Counted from the stretch's first letter, positions 10,859-22,106 are shown. The stretch: DNA of 64,000 nucleotides from Conoideocrella luteorostrata (GCA_032433595.1 JASWJB010000063.1:62001-126000), one strand, 5' to 3'. The notes: generated from the letters alone by a model not told the origin. Numbers and translations: made by a program.

Positions 10859-13153
10859 ATGCGTACTGGCTCTCTTCTCCCGCTTCTGGCTTTGGGCCTT
10901 GGGGTCCGAGCCGCTGCAGCTACATCTCAGGAATCCAGGGACTTGATTGCACGAGACTTTGAGCTGCTTGCATCTCGGGATCTTGACACGCTTTCTTCTC
11001 CGGAGGCTGAGGTGTTGACGAGGGCTCTTGTTGAGAGAGGCCTTTTGGATGATATTTGGCAGAAAGTTAAGGATGCTACGACTTGCACGGGAGGAGAGGT
11101 AATATATGTCTTAACTCTAAATGAGTCTTGCTGGTTGTTCGTTGTGTTATGGTTCGCTGATTCTGTGTGGCGGTAGGCTCTTTTGGGAGCGCTCAAGGTG
11201 TTGGCATTCTTTGGCGATGGAGCTTTCGTCAAAGTAATTCAGGGAATTTGCAAGCTTGCCAAGGTTGGTGGTCTCACTGTACTTTGTTGACATAAGCATT
11301 CTTGAATTTTAGTTTAGACGGTTGACTCACTCAACTCACAATTACACAGGTCCAACCCGATGATGTCTGCGACGGAGCCGTTGCCCTTGAGGGCCCAATT
11401 ATTGCTGCCGATGTTCGCAAGACCTCCATTGGTTCAAGAACATCCAAGGCCTTTTGCACCACGCTTTTAGGTGTTTGTGGATATCCTGATGTGCAACCAT
11501 GGGATGTTTCTTTCCCGGTACCCAAACCGACCAGCGGCCGTCCCAAGCCCAGTGGCAAGGACCCTATCAAGATAGTACACTACTCTGATATTCATGTTGA
11601 CCCCCTCTACGTGGCCGGTTCGAGTACTCAGTGTGACGGACGACCCATTTGTTGCAGGTACAAAACGAACTCATCTCATTATGACTCGACTGGTTCGGAT
11701 TGCTTACAATAAAGTAGACCGTATACTGAGGACGATCAGCCAGGCAAAACCAAGTTTCCTGCCGGTCCTAACGGAGATCACATGTGTGATGTGCCTTTCA
11801 CTCTCGAGCGAAGCATGTACGATGCAATTAATGACGTTGTGCCTGATGCTGCCTTTACCATCTTCACAGGTGATATTGTTGACCATGCCATCTGGAACAC
11901 CACTCAGGCATACAACACTAATTTAAGTAAGCTATTGAACAAACTAGCTAGATGGTACTTTAACCTTGTCCTTGTCTAATCCGTATTTAGTCCAACACGC
12001 GTATGATACCATGAACTCAACCCTCAAACTCGTCTACGGCACTGCCGGCAACCACGAAGCCAACCCGGTCAACTCCTTCGTTCCCAATGCCATCGGTCAT
12101 GACAGCCAATGGATATATGATGTCCTTTCCTCCGACTGGGCACACTGGATTGGCGCAGCCTCTGTCTCCTCTGTCGAACAATTCGGCGCTTACTCTACAA
12201 AATTCCCCAACGGTAACCTCCGCATCATATCCCTCAATACCAACATGTACTACCGCCACAACTTCTGGTTGTATCAAGACTATGATACAAAAGATCCTAA
12301 TGGCCAGATTGCCTGGCTCATAAAGGAACTCGACTCAGCCGAAAAGGCCGGCGAGCGCGTTTACATTATAGGCCACATGCCCCTCGGGGAGGCGGATGCC
12401 CTACGCGACGGATCCAACTATCTCGATCAAGTCTTCAAGAGGTACCAAGACACCATTGCCGCGAGTTTCTTTGGCCACACCCACGTAGATCACTTTGAAG
12501 TCAGTTACGCTGATTACTCTGCCCGATCTGCTTCCAACGCCTTCATGACATCTTACATCGCCCCGTCCCTCACACCTACCTCTGGCATGCCCTCCTTTAG
12601 AGTGTACTCGGTCGACCCAGACACCTTCGCTGTGCTCGATCACACAACCTACATGGCTGACATGACCAACCCGGCGTTCCAAACCACGGGGCCGGTCTGG
12701 ACAAAGTTCTACTCTGCGAAAGAAGCCTACGGACCGGCTGTCTCCCCTCCTCTGACCGACCCGAAAGCCGAACTCACGCCGGCCTTCTGGCATAGTGTCA
12801 CCGAAGCCTTCGAGCGAGACGACTCCATCTTCAATGCGTATATTTCCCGCAAGAGCCGTGGTTGGCAGCCTGCTTCCTGCACAGGGGATTGCAAAACCAA
12901 CGAAATTTGTCAACTACGCGCAGGCAGAGCACAAGACAACTGTTGGAAGCCCAAACCTGGGATCAATTTCACCAAGAGGTCTGGCGTACAAGCAGAGAAG
13001 GGAGAGCATGATGAGTGCGGCATGCCCATTACGCTGAAGACGTTGGCTGCTGTAGGAGGGGACAGACGATCGTTGGAGACCCTGAAGAGCGTGATGGATG
13101 AGGTTATTGCTGAGGCGAAAGGGCAGGGTGTTTCGGGGAAAGCGATTGGATAA
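10859..13153 (+). CDS. Secreted acid sphingomyelinase (sphingomyelin phosphodiesterase)
   Basis: Enzymes of this family hydrolyse sphingomyelin or related phosphodiesters in acidic or extracellular compartments. Five exons: 10859-11098, 11177-11263, 11350-11657, 11718-11926 and 11991-13153, giving 668 residues; every junction preserves the frame. Residues 1-20 form a signal peptide (MRTGSLLPLLALGLGV). A saposin-B-like domain with paired cysteines follows (TCTGGEALLGALK near 78, ICKLAK, DDVCDGA, FCTTLLGVC). The calcineurin-like metallophosphatase domain carries its metal ligands in order: YSDIHVDPLY, FTGDIVDH, GTAGNHEANP, IIGHMPLGE and FFGHTHVDHF. The C-terminal Cys-rich part (CTGDCKTNEIC) is typical. 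The start at 10859 is chosen over an in-frame Met 57 bp upstream because it places the hydrophobic signal at the N-terminus. Fungi largely lack sphingomyelin, so the natural substrate is uncertain. Confidence 0.93.
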
Positions 13154-14293
13154 TTATGTCGGAATGGACGCATAACGAATTATTGGTGGTGTAGTATTTG
13201 AGCGAGGTGTTGGTGGCAGTGGTGTTTAAGAATTCTGTGGCTGTATATAAGGGATGATTACGACATAGCTACCTAACTGGTTGCCCGAAATAAGTACATA
13301 GCGTTTAGGTCGGCATGCCCCTTGCCTATATGCACTATTCTTCGAGTGATATTTGTTGTATGGTGCGGAAATATGTACTGTTTGAAATGAACGCGTTAGT
13401 GATTCGAAAACGTGCCATCCGTGCCATGAGAATACATATGGCATGCTGTGAGTGCCGGCGATACTACTCAGCAGGATGTTCTCGAGGAGTAGCAGTTAAT
13501 GGAAAAGCCTGGCATTCTGTTCATGATCGTCGTTGGTTCTGAATATTATTTTAAGGACGAGCCGTAGTACTATAGGGGCAGGCGATTTAAGAGCGCATGA
13601 TATCAGAGCATATGTGAGAGAGGAAAGCAATGCTCAGAAAAGGTCTTCGAGAAAGGATTAGTCCAATTTCTTCCAAGAAATCCATCATTTGTAGCGTTTC
13701 CAAGTGCAAAACAAACTTCTTGTGCCGTACCACGTTCAACTCGTAGATGCTTCTTGCCAAACAAAACCGTCTTCACACATGAACAGGTCGATGAGTCTAC
13801 TCTCTTGACTAATACATGGTCTTTGCCCCGATAACTACCAACGATATTTCCGTACCAATTATGCTCTCTCGTAGATGCGGTGAGGCTCACAGTGAATGAG
13901 CGCAGGATCAACCGAGGCAGCTCTGTGTCCTGGCAATAGGGAGCGGGGAGAAACAAGCTTGGATTCACCACATTGAGAAGGTCTGTCCGCTCTGCAGTTT
14001 GCATTCATGGCAGGGAGTAATAATAAAGACGGTGAAGATTGAAGATACGGAGTACTCTGCACCAGTCATGCACCCTATCGGTGAGGCTCCGGAATGGTGG
14101 CTGGTGCCTGGGCGATCACCACTGGCCCCCCTGCTCGGTCTTCGGCCACCGCATCACCGCCATGAGAACAGCCCGAAGTGCTACATGCAACGCAGCAGCG
14201 CAACGCGCTTGAACTTGGCAGAAACACCATCCCGCGTGCTCCAATTGAGTGCAAACTAGCTGCTGCAGCAATTGACCGTCTCAAGCGCTGTGT
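13154..14293. other. Intergenic region, 1.1 kb
   Basis: This is the 3' flank of the sphingomyelinase gene and the distal upstream region of VMA1. One 9-mer copy is at 14046-14054. Scattered short frames (for example 14004-13603, minus) have no recognisable content. I see nothing else. Confidence 0.5.
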
Positions 14294-14899
14294 ATGCAAC
14301 CCGGACTGCGACCAAGACTCCAGGCTCGGCCTTCATTTCTCGATCTGATCCGTGAGAGGAGCAAGTCGTTCTCGTCGTCTGGAGAGGCAGCAGGCGACCG
14401 ATTGCCGCTGTCGCCAGGGGCAGGTGCTGGAGCTGGAGCTGGCGCCGGCGCCGCTGCTGTTACAGTTGCAGAACCTGGGCCTGTGGGTGCGACTGGGTCT
14501 GCTATCCTCGAGTTTGGTCCTGCCTCGTCTCCTTCGTCCATTTCCGTTGCCCCAACTCCTCTGACTGGCTCGTCTGCAACCGGGCCTAGTGAAGTCGCTG
14601 CTCCTGCCACCGCGGCTGCCTCTCTCACGGCTGCTCCTACCTCTGCCTCCGCTACATCATCGCCTCCACTTTCGGCACCGGGTCCAATCCGCTTCCACGC
14701 CGCAGCAGCTGTCCCAGAGCTGCCTGTGCTCAATTCTCCACCGTCACTTGCCTCACCACCTTCACCACCTTCGTCCTCAACGTCGTCGCTGTCATCACCA
14801 CAGCACTTGTCGTCGTCGTCGTCGTCGTCGTCGTCATCTGCCGAGCGCTCTTCTTCCACTCATCAAGAGTCAGAGACTATATCCTCCTCTCTGCCCAAG
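14294..14899 (+). other. In-frame upstream open stretch, probable 5' leader of VMA1
   Basis: The 606 bases before the VMA1 start codon have no stop in the VMA1 frame back to an ATG at 14294. They would encode about 202 extra residues dominated by Ala, Ser, Pro and Gly, including an alternating Gly-Ala run, and ending in poly-Ser encoded by a TCG repeat at about 14811-14833. The family does not normally carry such an extension, and VMA1 proteins begin close to the ATG used here, so I read it as GC-rich 5' leader. The opposite strand is also open (14859-14281, Asp-rich), which points to repeat composition and not to coding. Confidence 0.5.
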
Positions 14900-17177
14900 A
14901 TGCCATCCGTATGTGCGCCTTTCATCAAGCTCTTATCGACCAACGGCCGCCCGTTGCTCATGCCCGTAATCCGTTGACGGTTGTCTGGTTGCCCCACTGT
15001 ATCATCTTTCATGGCTGACCTCGTCCGTTTCCAACAGAAAACCAAGAATGCCGATGATGAAGCCATTCACCATGGTAAGGTCTTATGTTGAGCCGTGATG
15101 GCCCCAGACAGCAAGCTAATCGTCCATACAGGCAAGATCTTTTCTATCTCCGGGTACGAACAACTCCCACCACCGCCACCCCCCAACTCGACAACAATCT
15201 AACCTCGTGCAGGCCTGTCATTGTAGCCGAAGACATGATTGGTGTTGCCATGTACGAGCTTGTAAGTTAATATTACCTGAAGTTTCATTTGGAATTTTCC
15301 TGGGCTGACACGACTTGTTCTTTGTTCAATTAGGTCAAAGTCGGCCACGATAACCTAGTTGGCGAAGTCATCCGAATCAACGCCGATCAAGCCTCCATCC
15401 AGGTTTACGAAGAAACTGGTACGATTCTTTTAGAAGAGATGACTGCAATTTGCGCCAAAAACCGCGACTAACTGAAACCCCGTAGCCGGAGTGATGGTTG
15501 GTGATCCCGTCACACGAACTGGAAAACCCTTGTCCGTCGAGCTTGGTCCTGGTCTACTGAACGGAATTTACGATGGTATCCAGAGACCGCTGCAGGAAAT
15601 CTCCAACGTATCGAAAAGTATTTACATCCCTCGAGGTATTTCCGTTCCCGCGCTCGACCGAAAGAAGAAATGGGAGTTTACCCCCACCATGAAAGTTGGC
15701 GATCATATTTCTGGCGGTGATGTATGGGGAACCGTTTTTGAGAACTCCTTCATCTCTACTCACAGAATCTTGCTTCCTCCTCGTGCTCGCGGCATCATCA
15801 CCAAGATTGCCTCCAAAGGCGAATACACTGTTGTTGACAAAATCCTCGAAGTCGAGTTCGATGGCCAAAAGACCGAGTATCCTATGATGCAGTCATGGCC
15901 CGTGCGAGTTCCCCGTCCTTCAACGGAGAAGCTGGCCGCTGATCAGCCTTTCTTGGTCGGCCAACGTGTCTTGGATGCTCTCTTTCCCAGTGTGCAGGGC
16001 GGCACTGTCGCTATTCCCGGTGCTTTCGGTTGCGGCAAGACGGTCATTAGTCAGTCTGTGTCCAAGTTCTCCAACAGCGATGTCATCGTGTATGTCGGAT
16101 GTGGCGAGCGTGGAAACGAAATGGCCGAAGTCTTGAAAGATTTCCCCGAACTTTCCATCGAAGTTGACGGACGCAAAGAAGCTATCATGAAGCGAACGAC
16201 GCTGATTGCTAACACTTCCAACATGCCTGTGGCCGCCCGTGAAGCTTCGATTTACACTGGTATTACTGTCGCCGAATACTTCCGCGACCAAGGTCTGGAT
16301 GTTGCTATGATGGCTGATTCCTCATCGCGATGGGCTGAAGCTCTGAGAGAACTTTCCGGTCGTTTGGGAGAGATGCCTGCCGATCAGGGTTTCCCCGCCT
16401 ATCTCAGTGCCAAGTTGGCTTCTTTTTACGAGCGTGCCGGAAAGGTACAGTCTCTGGGCTCACCCGAGCGAGAGGGAAGTGTGAGCATTGTTGGTGCTGT
16501 CAGCCCTCCTGGTGGTGATTTCTCCGATCCCGTTACTACATCTACTCTTGGTATTGTCCAAGTTTTCTGGGGTCTCGACAAGAAGCTTGCCCAGCGAAAG
16601 CACTTTCCTTCTATCAACACCTCCTTGTCATATAGCAAGTACACCACAGTGCTCGACAAGTTCTACGAAAAGGACTACCCCGAATTCCCCCGACTTCGTG
16701 ACCGCGTCAAGCAACTCATTACCGATTCGGAAGAGCTGGATCAAGTTGTGCAGCTTGTCGGTAAGAGTGCCTTGTCTGATCCCGACAAGATCACCCTCGA
16801 TCTGGCTGCCCTGATCAAGGAAGACTTCCTTCAGCAAAACGGTTACTCAGACTATGACCAGTTCTGCCCTATTTGGAAAACGGAATGGATGATGAAGCTC
16901 ATGGTCGGATTCCATGACGAAGCGCAAAAGGCGATTGCTCAAGGTCAGAGCTGGGCCAAGGTCCGCGAAGCTACCAGTGACTTGCAGACCAAATTGAGAC
17001 AGCTCAAATTTGAGCTTCCTTCTGATGGCCAAGATGCAGTTTCTAAGAAGGTATATTTGTCCTGTATCCAAATCCAACTTTTGCCAGCCCTAAACTAATG
17101 CTAATGTTTTCTTTCTCTAGTACGAGGGCATTCAACAAGAAATGACGGACAAATTTGCTTCCGTGATTGACGAGTAA
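14900..17177 (+). CDS. VMA1: V-type proton ATPase catalytic subunit A
   Basis: Subunit A is the ATP-hydrolysing subunit of the peripheral V1 sector that powers proton pumping into the vacuole. Seven exons: 14900-14908, 15038-15074, 15132-15153, 15213-15261, 15334-15418, 15486-17050 and 17121-17177, giving 607 residues. The first five are tiny, and all phases agree. Landmarks are [36 protein letters not shown], the P-loop GAFGCGKT near residue 246, the adjacent [13 protein letters not shown] block, and the C-terminus DKFASVIDE. No intein interrupts the region after the P-loop, where the yeast VDE intein sits. The ATG gives MPS followed by KTKNADDE, matching the short N-terminus of fungal members. 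Downstream YIH1 lies on the same strand 372 bp away. Confidence 0.96.
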
Positions 17178-17549
17178 CGGTGGTTGTTGTGTTGACTGCA
17201 GAGAGTGTACCTAGTTGTGCACAACGATGTAAAGAAGTGTGTGGCTCTATAGAACAGCACTGCTGCGATGCCAAACTTGTGGTGGTACTATAAACAATAT
17301 GTCAATTTTTATTCAATCAATGATATTTTTTCGTATGAGTGTCGTATGAATCGTGCAATTTGAATGCAGTAACTGAGCTATGAGGTAGGCCATGTGCTCA
17401 TTGCGCCAAAGTTAAGACCCACCTAGATTCTTAGCTGGCACTGTGCGGGACGCCATAATAAGACCCAAGCACCGCAATAGTGCTGTTTTAACAACGTACT
17501 CTGACAAGCAAGCAAGTCATCGGACAGCACAGGCAGGCCTCAACTCAGA
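17178..17549. other. VMA1 3' flank and YIH1 promoter
   Basis: 372 bp between two same-strand genes. AT-rich sequence around 17291-17330 (AATATGTCAATTTTTATTC) is suitable for VMA1 3'-end formation. The promoter of YIH1 must lie in the second half. No defined element is identified. Confidence 0.45.
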
Positions 17550-18407
17550 ATGGCAGACGAGCTATTAGATGAGGTCGAAGCCATCAACTCCATATACGGC
17601 GACGGCTCACTCACTCTCACAGACGATGAGTCTTCCTCTACGTATATCTTGAAATTGCCCGGGGACGCCTCATCTCTAAGACTACAGTTCCCGGAATCAT
17701 ATCCCTCAGAACCACCGCTTGTGCTGGGCACACACCATTCCTCCGGGGGCGTTAGAGGCGCTGGATCGAAGGACTTGAGTATCTTTAGAGAAAGCATGGG
17801 GATAGTTTTCCACCCTGGAGTGGTGTGCTTATTCGACGCAGTGGAGGAGTTTTCAAGACAATATGAAGAGCAGCGTGGTGAGGATGAAGAAGTCCATCCT
17901 CCCAACGAGACACTCCGTCAAACAGGAGAGCACGATGACAAGATAGAGCCGTCGTTAGAAGAAACGACGATGGCGCCGCCTGAGTGGGTTATGTCGGAGG
18001 CGGTGGTTGAAAATAAATCGACTTTCGTGGCGAGGGTCGCGAGGGTGACGTCTCCGGAGGAAGCGAGGATGTTTGTTTCTCATTTGTTGTCTACGGATAA
18101 AAAGGTTCGGGGGGCTACGCATAACATTACGGCGTGGAGGATCAGGAGCGAAGGTGGCAGTGGAGGAGGAGGAGGAGGAGGAGGAGGAACGCAGTTCCAG
18201 GATTGTGATGATGATGGCGAGACTGCTGCGGGGGGGAGGCTGTTGCATTTGATGCAGGTGATGGGCGTGTGGGGGGTGGTGGTCGTGGTGACGAGGTGGT
18301 ATGGGGGTGTGAAGTTGGGGCCGAGGAGGTTCGCGGTGATTAATGCGGTGGCGAGGGATGGGTTCGTGAGGGCGGGAGTGGTGGTGGAGGAGAGGAGGAG
18401 GAGGTGA
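17550..18407 (+). CDS. YIH1: YIH1/IMPACT family protein (RWD plus UPF0029 domains)
   Basis: Yih1/IMPACT binds Gcn1 and restrains activation of the kinase Gcn2, so it tempers the amino-acid starvation response. This single exon encodes 285 residues. The RWD domain occupies about residues 1-115 (MADELLDEVEAINSIYGDGS, FPESYPSEPP, HPGVVCLFDAVEEF). The IMPACT domain occupies about 140-285, with KSTFVARVARVTSPEEA, THNITAWRI, QDCDDDGETAAGGRLLHLM and VVTRWYGGVKLGPRRF. An unusual Gly-rich stretch (about residues 202-214, GGA-repeat DNA near 18168-18189) splits the normally compact link between AWRI and QDCDDDGE. The 3' half is very G-rich compared with its neighbours. The family assignment is secure. 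Confidence 0.92.
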   Translation: MADELLDEVEAINSIYGDGSLTLTDDESSSTYILKLPGDASSLRLQFPESYPSEPPLVLGTHHSSGGVRGAGSKDLSIFRESMGIVFHPGVVCLFDAVEEFSRQYEEQRGEDEEVHPPNETLRQTGEHDDKIEPSLEETTMAPPEWVMSEAVVENKSTFVARVARVTSPEEARMFVSHLLSTDKKVRGATHNITAWRIRSEGGSGGGGGGGGGTQFQDCDDDGETAAGGRLLHLMQVMGVWGVVVVVTRWYGGVKLGPRRFAVINAVARDGFVRAGVVVEERRRR

Positions 18408-18458
18408 TTGCGTGGGATGGGCTGCTGATGATGATGTGATGGTCAGAGTATGGAAGAT

Positions 18459-18500
18459 GGGGAGACTGGGAGACTGGGAGACTGGGAGATTGGGAGATTA
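18459..18500. repeat. Eight-bp minisatellite, about five units
   Basis: Tandem units GGGAGACT (three copies) then GGGAGATT (two copies) lie directly after the YIH1 stop region. The pattern is seen directly; it is probably polymorphic between strains. Confidence 0.85.
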
Positions 18501-18751
18501 GCCGGTACTGATTGTGGCCGAGGGGGTTATTCTATCGAATAGGCTGAGTGAGTTGGGGGGAAAACTTATGATAATGGCATGCATTGGCATGGTGTGGTGT
18601 GGTGAGCAACTACGGCGACAAATATACAGGCTCCGGGGGGTGCGGGGACATCGACTTTTAGATAAAACAATAAACTGTATTCCAGTAGTACCAAGCTTTT
18701 ACTAGATATGAAAATTTCGAGGTGGGGCAGGTTGACTTTGACTTTCTGGAG

Positions 18752-18761
18752 NNNNNNNNNN
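18752..18761. other. Assembly gap (10 N)
   Basis: Ten consecutive Ns. The number is probably a placeholder and not a measured length. Confidence 0.99.
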
Positions 18762-18826
18762 TATTGTTATCAAACGCTGCAGTTCTGCATCACAAGGTCC
18801 TGTAAGCCCTTTCTCGCCGATTCATT

Positions 18827-20036
18827 CTATTCCAGCAGTGGTTTCAACGTAGTCAGTGCCCGAGTAGACTGCAGCTCTGGTAAGATGACCACGCCAGCTC
18901 GTGCGGTGGACAGGTATGACAGCTCTGAAGTCGCCGTCATGTTCATATCGTCCACTAGCCGGCCCGACACGCCGCACACAATGCCTGTCACCTCGGAGGG
19001 CAGGTTCACAAGATCAAGGAATATGGGGATGAGGATGTTATCCATGTCGCCGACGAGAGAGTCGCTGAACATGCCGAGAAGGTTCTTGTCTAGGAGAAGT
19101 GATGGCGGATCTTCATGCGTGAGTGTAACAGATACGAATCGCGGCCGGGAGACGAGCACGGATATGATGGATGTGTAGAGTTTCGTGTCGACGTTTTCAA
19201 TCCACGCGTCGCGGTTTTCGGTGGGTGCGTGGCGACTCAAGGAAGACCGATGCCCGTACACATCGGTTAGCTGCGATGTCTCCCTGCCAGAACACTGGAC
19301 TAGTTCTAGCCCATTGTCTATGTACGGAGAGACATTGCGCTTTTGTAGAAGGCGAAATGTGCGGGATTGCAGCTCATCGTTATTGGAAGGCGGCGGCGTG
19401 CCTGGGGGTGACGATCCTGAATGGTGGCTAGCCGAGTTCTTCCGTGATATGACAAAGCTGGATTGCGTTTCGGTTAACTCAAATCCCTTCTCGAGCAGGG
19501 CGTTGGTTACGTTTTGACGTTCTCTTGTGGGAACCAGGACAAAATCAGAGTAGTACGTTGTGATGAAGAAGATGGGGATGCCGGCCAGAGCAAGCGGGGA
19601 GCTCAGTTCCAACACTCGGCTCGCAGCATCGAGACCAGCACTAATGACAGAGAGAACCATGTACGAGTCCGTGAATACCGACACGTCTTTGGCTCTTCCC
19701 GGTGGCAGCGAGTTGATTACCGGCTCAAACACGTTCTTAGCCCACGCCGTGTGACACACAATAGAGCATTCTAGAGGCGTCACGCTGATATTCAAGAAGC
19801 CATGCTGGTTTTCTGTAGAAAGACCTTCGAGGTCTTCCTTTTCGGCGGAAGGCTGGCCGATGTGGAGGCTCTGTGTCTGTGGAATAAGAACGCGAAGAAT
19901 GGGTTGAAGAAAGATGTTATACAGGTCAAGAGGAACGTGGATCAGCGTGTAAGTGCCATCCTGTCACGCAGTTAGTTTCATTCGCCTCAAAGATTGCCAA
20001 TACAGACTCGGTCGATAGCTCTCCCTGTGGCTTCAT
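18827..20036 (-). CDS. ACT-domain protein of the CASTOR/GATS type
   Basis: In animals CASTOR1 is a cytosolic arginine sensor with tandem ACT domains that controls TORC1 through GATOR2. Fungal homologs exist, but their ligand is not established. The main exon is 19960-18827 (377 codons) and contains the family start DGTYTLIHVPLDLYNIFLQP, then SVTPLECSIVCH, SYMVLSVISAGLDAASRVLEL, and an ACT strand region SPLALAGIPIFFITTYYSDFVLVP. The second half repeats the pattern (VSVTLTHEDPPSLLL, VTGIVCGVSGRLVDDMNMT, SYLSTARAGVVILPE). The first exon is uncertain. I propose 20036-20004 with a 43-bp intron at 19961-20003, which is unusually short but has an ACTAAC branch-like site. The gene converges on YIH1 and lies next to VMA1. 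Confidence 0.8.
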
Positions 20037-22106
20037 GGGAGCTGAGCTATGGACAAGGCTGTCGTCGTATTTTGCTTAGGCCCCATGTCATGCAGTGTAT
20101 GCAATGACGCCGATGGCTACATCGGCCGTTGTCGGCACATGGCGGGGTTGCGGTCCCTCTGCGGGGGTAAGGAGAGAGGAGGACCTTACCAGAAAGGATA
20201 TTTGGGCACTCATTGCGAGGCAGTAGTTAGTAAAAGCTGTTCGCGATGTTGCTAAAAGCAGGGCTCAACCGGGTTAAATTCTCCACGGCATATGCAAGGA
20301 ACGGTTTGTCTTGTTTTCTTGGCTTGCGGTCGCAAATTTGGAGCCGAGGTTACGATCTTTTGTTTTATGAGAGTTCATGGATAGCCGGGATCAGACCCGT
20401 CGTGCGTCATTGGGGTAGTCCGATTGAGAGTCTCACGCCGTCTGTTATCTTCAAGATCGAAGCTGGGGCTACTTTCCCCGCGATGAAGAATTTGGAGGTT
20501 TCTCACGGCGTATTGAGACAGTTGGCTAAGCGAGAGAGAGATGGTGCGATGTTGCTTGCGAGGGAAAAGGGTTCTTAAGAAGTCAAGAAGGCAGCGCTGG
20601 GGCAGGGAAAAAATAGACACACAATCATGAAAATGGCGTCAGATAACGCTCGGCATTATTCCCGGCTGTCGGCGTAGCATTGGGAGGGTCAATTGTGAAC
20701 GATAAGGCTGTTTTACTGAGTTTGTCGTGACTCTGGAGAATCCATTTTTGGCGCTACTTTAGAGCTCCCGCTGCCACTTGACCTGCAAGCAGTGTGTGGT
20801 CGGACAGCCAACATGATCCAGGCAGAGATTTCAGTGACTGTCAAAAGCGATCGGTGATGGCCCAAACCTCGTTGGCGTAGATTTTTTTGTTTGGAAAAAT
20901 ATGACACATAATATCGTGGCGCAACAAAATCAGGCCTGGCGGAGGTGACGAGACATGGGAGACTTTGTACAATGTGGAAAGAGAGAACGTGATCTTAGGC
21001 CCCCCCCTCCGGAGGGGCATTTTGGCGGTTCAGCCCTGGCTTGGGAATATGGTATGGCGTAGATGGCGGATGGCAATGTCGTACAATCGATGGAGACTTC
21101 CTGCAGGGGTCCCATAGTGGCTATTTTGTGCATAAGTATGGAGTAACTACTCGGTAGACTGACGAGTGCTAAGAGGTGAAAATGTGCGCACAGTGGCACT
21201 GGATGGTGGTTTGTTGATAAGAGCAGGGGAGCATGGACCCTGTGCTTGGCTGGCTGGAGTGAAGATGCGCCAACAAGCGCGAAGGATGTGCTTGATGATG
21301 AGACGATGGAGATCAATGCGGGGAGGCAAGACATGGACATGGGCAGCAGCCAGTGGCAGCGGCAGCGGTGCGGGCGGGGAGCTACCTAATTACAGGGTGG
21401 GAAGAAGGCAGGCAGGCGGGGGGACAATTTACGTGACCCTTCACGGCGAGCCCAACCACGCTGCAAAGGGTCGCGTAATTTGTCCCCCGCCTGGCAGGCC
21501 AGCAGGGAAGCAGGCGTCAACGGTGCTTCAGGCAGGAACGGACCCCCCGCCCCGCCTGCACATGCATGCCACCAGTGGCTGCAGGAGTCCACTGATTGGC
21601 CCTCTCACTCGCCGTCACCGTCATCCGTCAACTGCTGTCTCAAAAAAGAAGACACTAAAAACAGGATCCCCGTCCCAGACAACAGGCTGAGGAGCCAAGC
21701 ACGCCTACACGGATCACTAATGGGCTCGTAAAGCTCCGGGCATCTACGGAGGACTCCGTAGTTCATGGCACTTTGATTGTCACGTTGTGTAGCCTGCATT
21801 GACGGCAACGGGCTTGTGCGACCATGATTTCACTGTGGCAGCCCGGAGACTTGACATTCCTTGGCCATGTCCGGCTCGTCCAGGGCACTGCGGATAGTAT
21901 CAAGTAATGAATGGCATGGCTCTGCATCGCCTCCTGGACGTGTGGCTGGAGCAATAGTAAGCGTGTGGCAAGCAAAGGCATGCAAAGGCATGCACGTCTC
22001 CGGACATGGTTTTCAAGACGCAATCAATGTGGGTGGCAATAACTATACACATTCAGCCATATAATCAGCGTCTGTATATCTGGTATCGTGTCCTCGTCCT
22101 GTCCAA
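20037..22106. other. Intergenic region, 2.1 kb, GC-rich with an inverted repeat
   Basis: This is the upstream side of the CASTOR-like gene and the 3' side of the membrane-protein gene. It is partly GC-rich (21200-21600). An imperfect inverted repeat at 21413-21493 is listed separately. Open frames on both strands here (for example 21166-21690, plus) are low-complexity and match nothing I know. Confidence 0.5.
21413..21493. repeat. Imperfect inverted repeat, arms of about 27 bp
   Basis: The left arm (21413-21440) reads CAGGCGGGGGGACAATTTAC then GTGACCCT. The right arm (21467-21493) is its near complement, with a few mismatches and one missing base. A 26-bp spacer separates them. It could be a hairpin, a very short element remnant, or paired regulator sites. 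Confidence 0.7.

Larger units (their letters stand above)
18408..18826. other. Convergent intergenic region with a minisatellite and an assembly gap
   Basis: YIH1 and the CASTOR-like gene end toward each other here. A minisatellite with unit GGGAGACT/GGGAGATT is repeated about five times at 18459-18500. Ten Ns at 18752-18761 mark a gap whose true size is unknown. No gene is seen. Confidence 0.7.

Noticed and set aside
14281..14859. Minus-strand frame of 192 codons rich in Asp, Gly and Glu
   Set aside because: It is the complement of a GC-rich repetitive leader; the Asp run is the antisense of a TCG repeat, and no domain is present.
16060..16130. Possible intein in VMA1, as in yeast
   Set aside because: The reading frame is continuous with normal V-ATPase sequence through the known insertion region.
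21166..21690. Plus-strand frame of 174 codons
   Set aside because: GC-rich low-complexity sequence spanning the inverted repeat; no recognisable protein features.
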